Assembly (NCBI GenBank): GCA_014706385.1
Contig: JACGZH010000010.1
Location: 682,001-746,000, forward strand
Reading direction: 5' to 3'
Source of the DNA: Phaffia rhodozyma
Lineage: Eukaryota; Basidiomycota; Tremellomycetes; Cystofilobasidiales; Mrakiaceae
Length of the DNA: 64,000 bases
The position numbers and the translations under genes were made by a program. The notes under the pieces are model-generated. The model did no database searches and was not told where the DNA came from. It saw only the letters and a list, made by a program, of their open reading frames with translations. The stretch's first letter is position 1. Each line of letters starts with the position of its first letter. Below are positions 61,262 to 64,000 of the stretch, piece after piece.

Positions 61262-63351
61262 ATGCTCGAAGCTCGACTCCAACAAGCCTCTGTTCTTAAA
61301 AAACTTCTTGATGGTAAGTGACTCTGACAGAACGATAGCGGCTTCGTATCCTCCAGTATATTCATCAACTTACCGTCGAATACTGAACCTCGGTGCTTAT
61401 TGCCATGACTCTTGTACCTGTTTCGTTCGCTTCCATATCGTCCATCAGCTATCAAGGAGCTTGTTACCGACGCCAACTTTGATTGCAACGATGATGGAAT
61501 TGTAAGTTTGCATCTCTGAGGTCTTTTCCTATACCTCATTGTTCCTTTATTCTTGTTTTTTTTTTCTTCCTCATTTTTCTCTCCATCTTCTTTGTTTCAT
61601 CCTTCGTTATGACTTAAATCTCATAACAACGCGTTTGCTTTTAACTTGTTATTAAATTCTCTGAATCCTATGAAATAACACTTCCCACTCTTTCGCGTCT
61701 TGAATAGCACTTGCAAGCAATGGACAACTCTCATGTAGCCCTCGTTGCTGTTCAACTTAAACAAGAAGGGTTCGAGACCTACCGATGCGATCGAAATATG
61801 CCCCTTGGTATCAACGTGAGTGTATTTAGGATACATTGTGCTCAGAAGGAGAACATTCCATCAATACTGATACGTATAGATGTGTGGACATAACAGCTTC
61901 AATCCCTTACAAAAATCTTGAAGTGTGCTAAGGACGACGATATAGTTACTTTAAGGGCAGCTGACGGTGCGGATAGTTTGGGCTTGGTCTTCGAGGGCAG
62001 CAGTGAGTTTTCATCGTATGTGTATTTTGATTCATCAGAAGAATTTGACCTTAATTGTTCTATCTCTCTTGATCCCAACCAGACTCTGATCGAGTCGGGG
62101 TAGGTCCTCTCCTTCTATTTTCTATTCCTTTATCTCGGGGCGCGCTTTTGTTTGACTCATGAGTTATCTCACATTTATATAGGAATACGAGATCAAACTC
62201 ATGGATATCGATCAAGATCACCTTGGTATTCCGGATACCGCGTACGATGCTGAGATCACCATGTCATCTTCCGAGTTTCAAAAGATTTGCCGAGATCTGA
62301 CAACGCTTGGAGAATCTGTCAAGATTGAGGTCACTAAGGAGGGAGTTCGGTTCTCATCAGAGGGGGAGATCGGAAATGCTTCTGTCCTGCTCAAGGCGGG
62401 AAGCGTGAACAAGACTAGCAGCCGTGGATCAAGCAGCAAATCGACCAAGAAGGAGAGTGTCAAAGAGGAAGCGGACGACGATGAAGGAGATGTAATTGAT
62501 CTCGATGAGGACGGTGAGGATGGAGAGTCCAATGGCAAGAAGAGGGTTCAGGTCAAGAAGGAAAAGGATACCGACATGGATGGCGAAGCAGATGGGGAAA
62601 GAAGTAGAAAGGAGGCTCTATTTAGTGCGTAGGCTCTCAAGATATGCTCTAGGTCTGTGATTTCAAGAAGCAAGAGAAAACACGCTCAACTCACTGTCTG
62701 TTTTTCGATTTCTTATTTCTAATAGTCAACGATGAGGATGAAGAGGAGATTGATCAAGAGGAGGACGATGAAGAGGAGCGACCCAGGAAGCGCAAAGCGG
62801 CCGGCAAGGCTGCTGCTTCCCCCACTAGAGCCAAGAAGGGCAAGGTACGTCCTCAATCAATTGTGGATTTCTTTCAATCGTGTCGGATCCTTTAGCTAAC
62901 AACTTTATGCGAACGCTACTCTGATCCGAGCCAGTCGGTTAAGACGACTGACGACGAGGACAATGTTCAGGTGTCGGTTATCCTGAAGCAGGCTGTGACG
63001 CTCACTTTCTCGCTGAAGTACCTACTGAACTTTGCCAAATCGGCACCGTTGGCCAGGGCTGTGTCGCTGCACATGAGTAATGATGTCCCCCTTCTCGTAT
63101 GTCAATTTGATTTTTTACTTTGTGTTCATCTCTCTCACAAAGAGATGATCAGTCGCTGAATACGGACTGCAATCTTCTTCCTTTTTCTTGGTTTATGGGT
63201 TTTAGGTCAGCTTCGAGTTTACTTCTGGATACATCAACTACTTTTTGGCGTATGTTCTTGCTCTGTGTCTGACTTGTCTTTGTGACTTCTAAGAACGGAT
63301 ACTGATTTCGATGTTTGTCAAACTGATAGTCCTAAGATTGGAGAGGAGTAA
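61262..63351 (+). CDS. POL30: PCNA (DNA sliding clamp) with a long charged insert
   Basis: A homotrimeric clamp that tethers polymerases and repair factors to DNA in the nucleus. ATG at 61262 gives [18 protein letters not shown]. Conserved segments follow: [71 protein letters not shown] (interdomain connector) and [39 protein letters not shown] keeps the Lys equivalent to K164. It ends VPLLVSFEF, INYFLAPKIGEE (PIP-pocket side), with TAA at 63349-63351. Between [11 protein letters not shown] and [17 protein letters not shown] lies an insert of about 120 residues (62405-62961), where PCNA normally has a short loop. It is Asp/Glu/Lys-rich, with [10 protein letters not shown] (SUMO-interaction-like), VKEE and VKKE (SUMO-site-like) and [10 protein letters not shown] (NLS-like). 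Two introns fall within it. Everything else is ordinary. Confidence 0.93.
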
Positions 63352-63766
63352 ATGTTGCTACGATCGTTTCAAAACTCTCATTCCAGTCTCACTCTCTGTC
63401 TCCCTGCTTTTTGCAGACATTGAGAGAGTGAAGACCATGAGTGAATGCAGCACGCGTTTCTCTAATGTACTTATGTTTCCCCTGATCATTTCCGTCTTAT
63501 TCCCGTATCTTGCTGCACATGTGGCTGGTGTAACTTGATTCATGAAAATTCAACTATGTTCCTTATACCAAATCAAACGTTGGCTTCATTAGAAATGCTT
63601 TATGGGACCAGACGTCCCCTTCAACAATGTGAACACCAGCTGAAGAAATACAAGTCTGCATAACTTTGAAAACGTTAACGAAGTTGAACGACCGTCTAAA
63701 CGAAGTTACAGATCGTCACGCGTAACCATTTGTGATTGAGGTTCGAACAAGCCTACGCCTGAAAGT
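63352..63766. other. Intergenic, PCNA 3' flank and next promoter
   Basis: 415 bp. One ACGCGT at 63718-63723, 44 bp before the next possible ATG. No other signal. Confidence 0.45.
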
Positions 63767-64000
63767 ATGTCTGCTCAGTTAGCGAAGCCACTTTCAACCT
63801 TCCATCATCTATTCTGTTTGGCCAGAATGTCTCCTGTGCCTTCTTCCCCGCTTGTGAACGATGAGGATGGCCTGAAAAGAAAAAGGTATGTCTGTTTGAT
63901 CGACGTCTGCTCTAGCTTTGAGTCAAGTTTTCGTGTGGAGGCAGAACTCTCACCATTCAATCTCTACTTTTCTCTGGTTTGGAAAAATCTCGCTTTGCGA
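63767..64000 (+). CDS. Start of a gene, product unknown (partial)
   Basis: ATG at 63767 opens MSAQLAKPLSTFHHLFCLAR and MSPVPSSPLVNDEDGLKRKR, then a good donor GTATGT at about 63888. The rest lies past the window or in the following intron. An inner Met (MSPVPSS) is an alternative start. Too little is visible to name a family. Confidence 0.4.
   Translation, partial: MSAQLAKPLSTFHHLFCLARMSPVPSSPLVNDEDGLKRKRYVCLIDVCSSFESSFRVEAELSPFNLYFSLVWKNLALR

Noticed and set aside
63741..63760. tRNA-like GGTTCGAAC word
   Set aside because: No acceptor stem, anticodon arm or spacing of a tRNA around it. I found no convincing tRNA gene in the window.

Overview
The window looks like nuclear DNA of a basidiomycete yeast. 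Genes are packed on both strands and cut by many short introns (mostly about 45-120 nt, GT-AG with donors such as GTAAGT, GTACGT and GTTCGT). The protein set is typically fungal: polo kinase, Mediator Med12, a Zn(II)2Cys6 regulator, a Dnf-type flippase, Sar1, thymidylate kinase and PCNA. The intron density suggests a Tremellomycetes/Cystofilobasidiales yeast (Phaffia-like). That placement is an inference from style, not from a database match.

Left arm, 1-33.4 kb: the tail of an acidic protein; a secreted or vacuolar alkaline phosphatase (-); a CCHC zinc-knuckle nucleic-acid-binding protein (-) that needs 6-nt and 11-nt microexons to be read correctly; a polo kinase (+) with three MluI cell-cycle boxes in its promoter; Med12 (-); a Zn(II)2Cys6 transcription factor (-); a D-2-hydroxyacid dehydrogenase (+) with two GC-AG introns and a frame break near its end; a four-helix membrane protein that resembles the Sur7/PalI group (-); a Dnf1/2-type P4-ATPase (+); and a SET-domain methyltransferase (-).

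Middle, about 33.9-55.0 kb: no host gene is visible. This is a nest of LTR retroelements: two copia pol regions (one nearly complete, one missing gag, protease and RNase H), two gypsy pol relics, several LTR families inserted into each other, and a 443-bp almost identical direct repeat. They surround about 4.6 kb of AT-rich, ORF-poor DNA (40.8-45.4 kb). LTR fragments of the same families lie inverted at the two edges. The architecture matches the regional, retroelement-rich centromeres known in Cryptococcus. A centromere is the most attractive reading, and an ordinary heterochromatic transposon island is the main alternative.

Right arm, 55.2-64 kb: a thymidylate kinase (+), the COPII GTPase Sar1 (-), a small single-pass mitochondrial-type protein (+), PCNA (+) and the start of one more gene. 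PCNA has a roughly 120-residue charged insert in its second domain, carrying a SUMO-interaction-like motif, two SUMO-site-like motifs and a basic stretch. MluI boxes lie upstream of polo (three), PCNA (two) and thymidylate kinase (one), which fits G1/S or mitotic-cycle control. The most novel items are the PCNA insert, the candidate centromere, a stem-loop repeated in LTRs of both copia and gypsy families, and the microexons.
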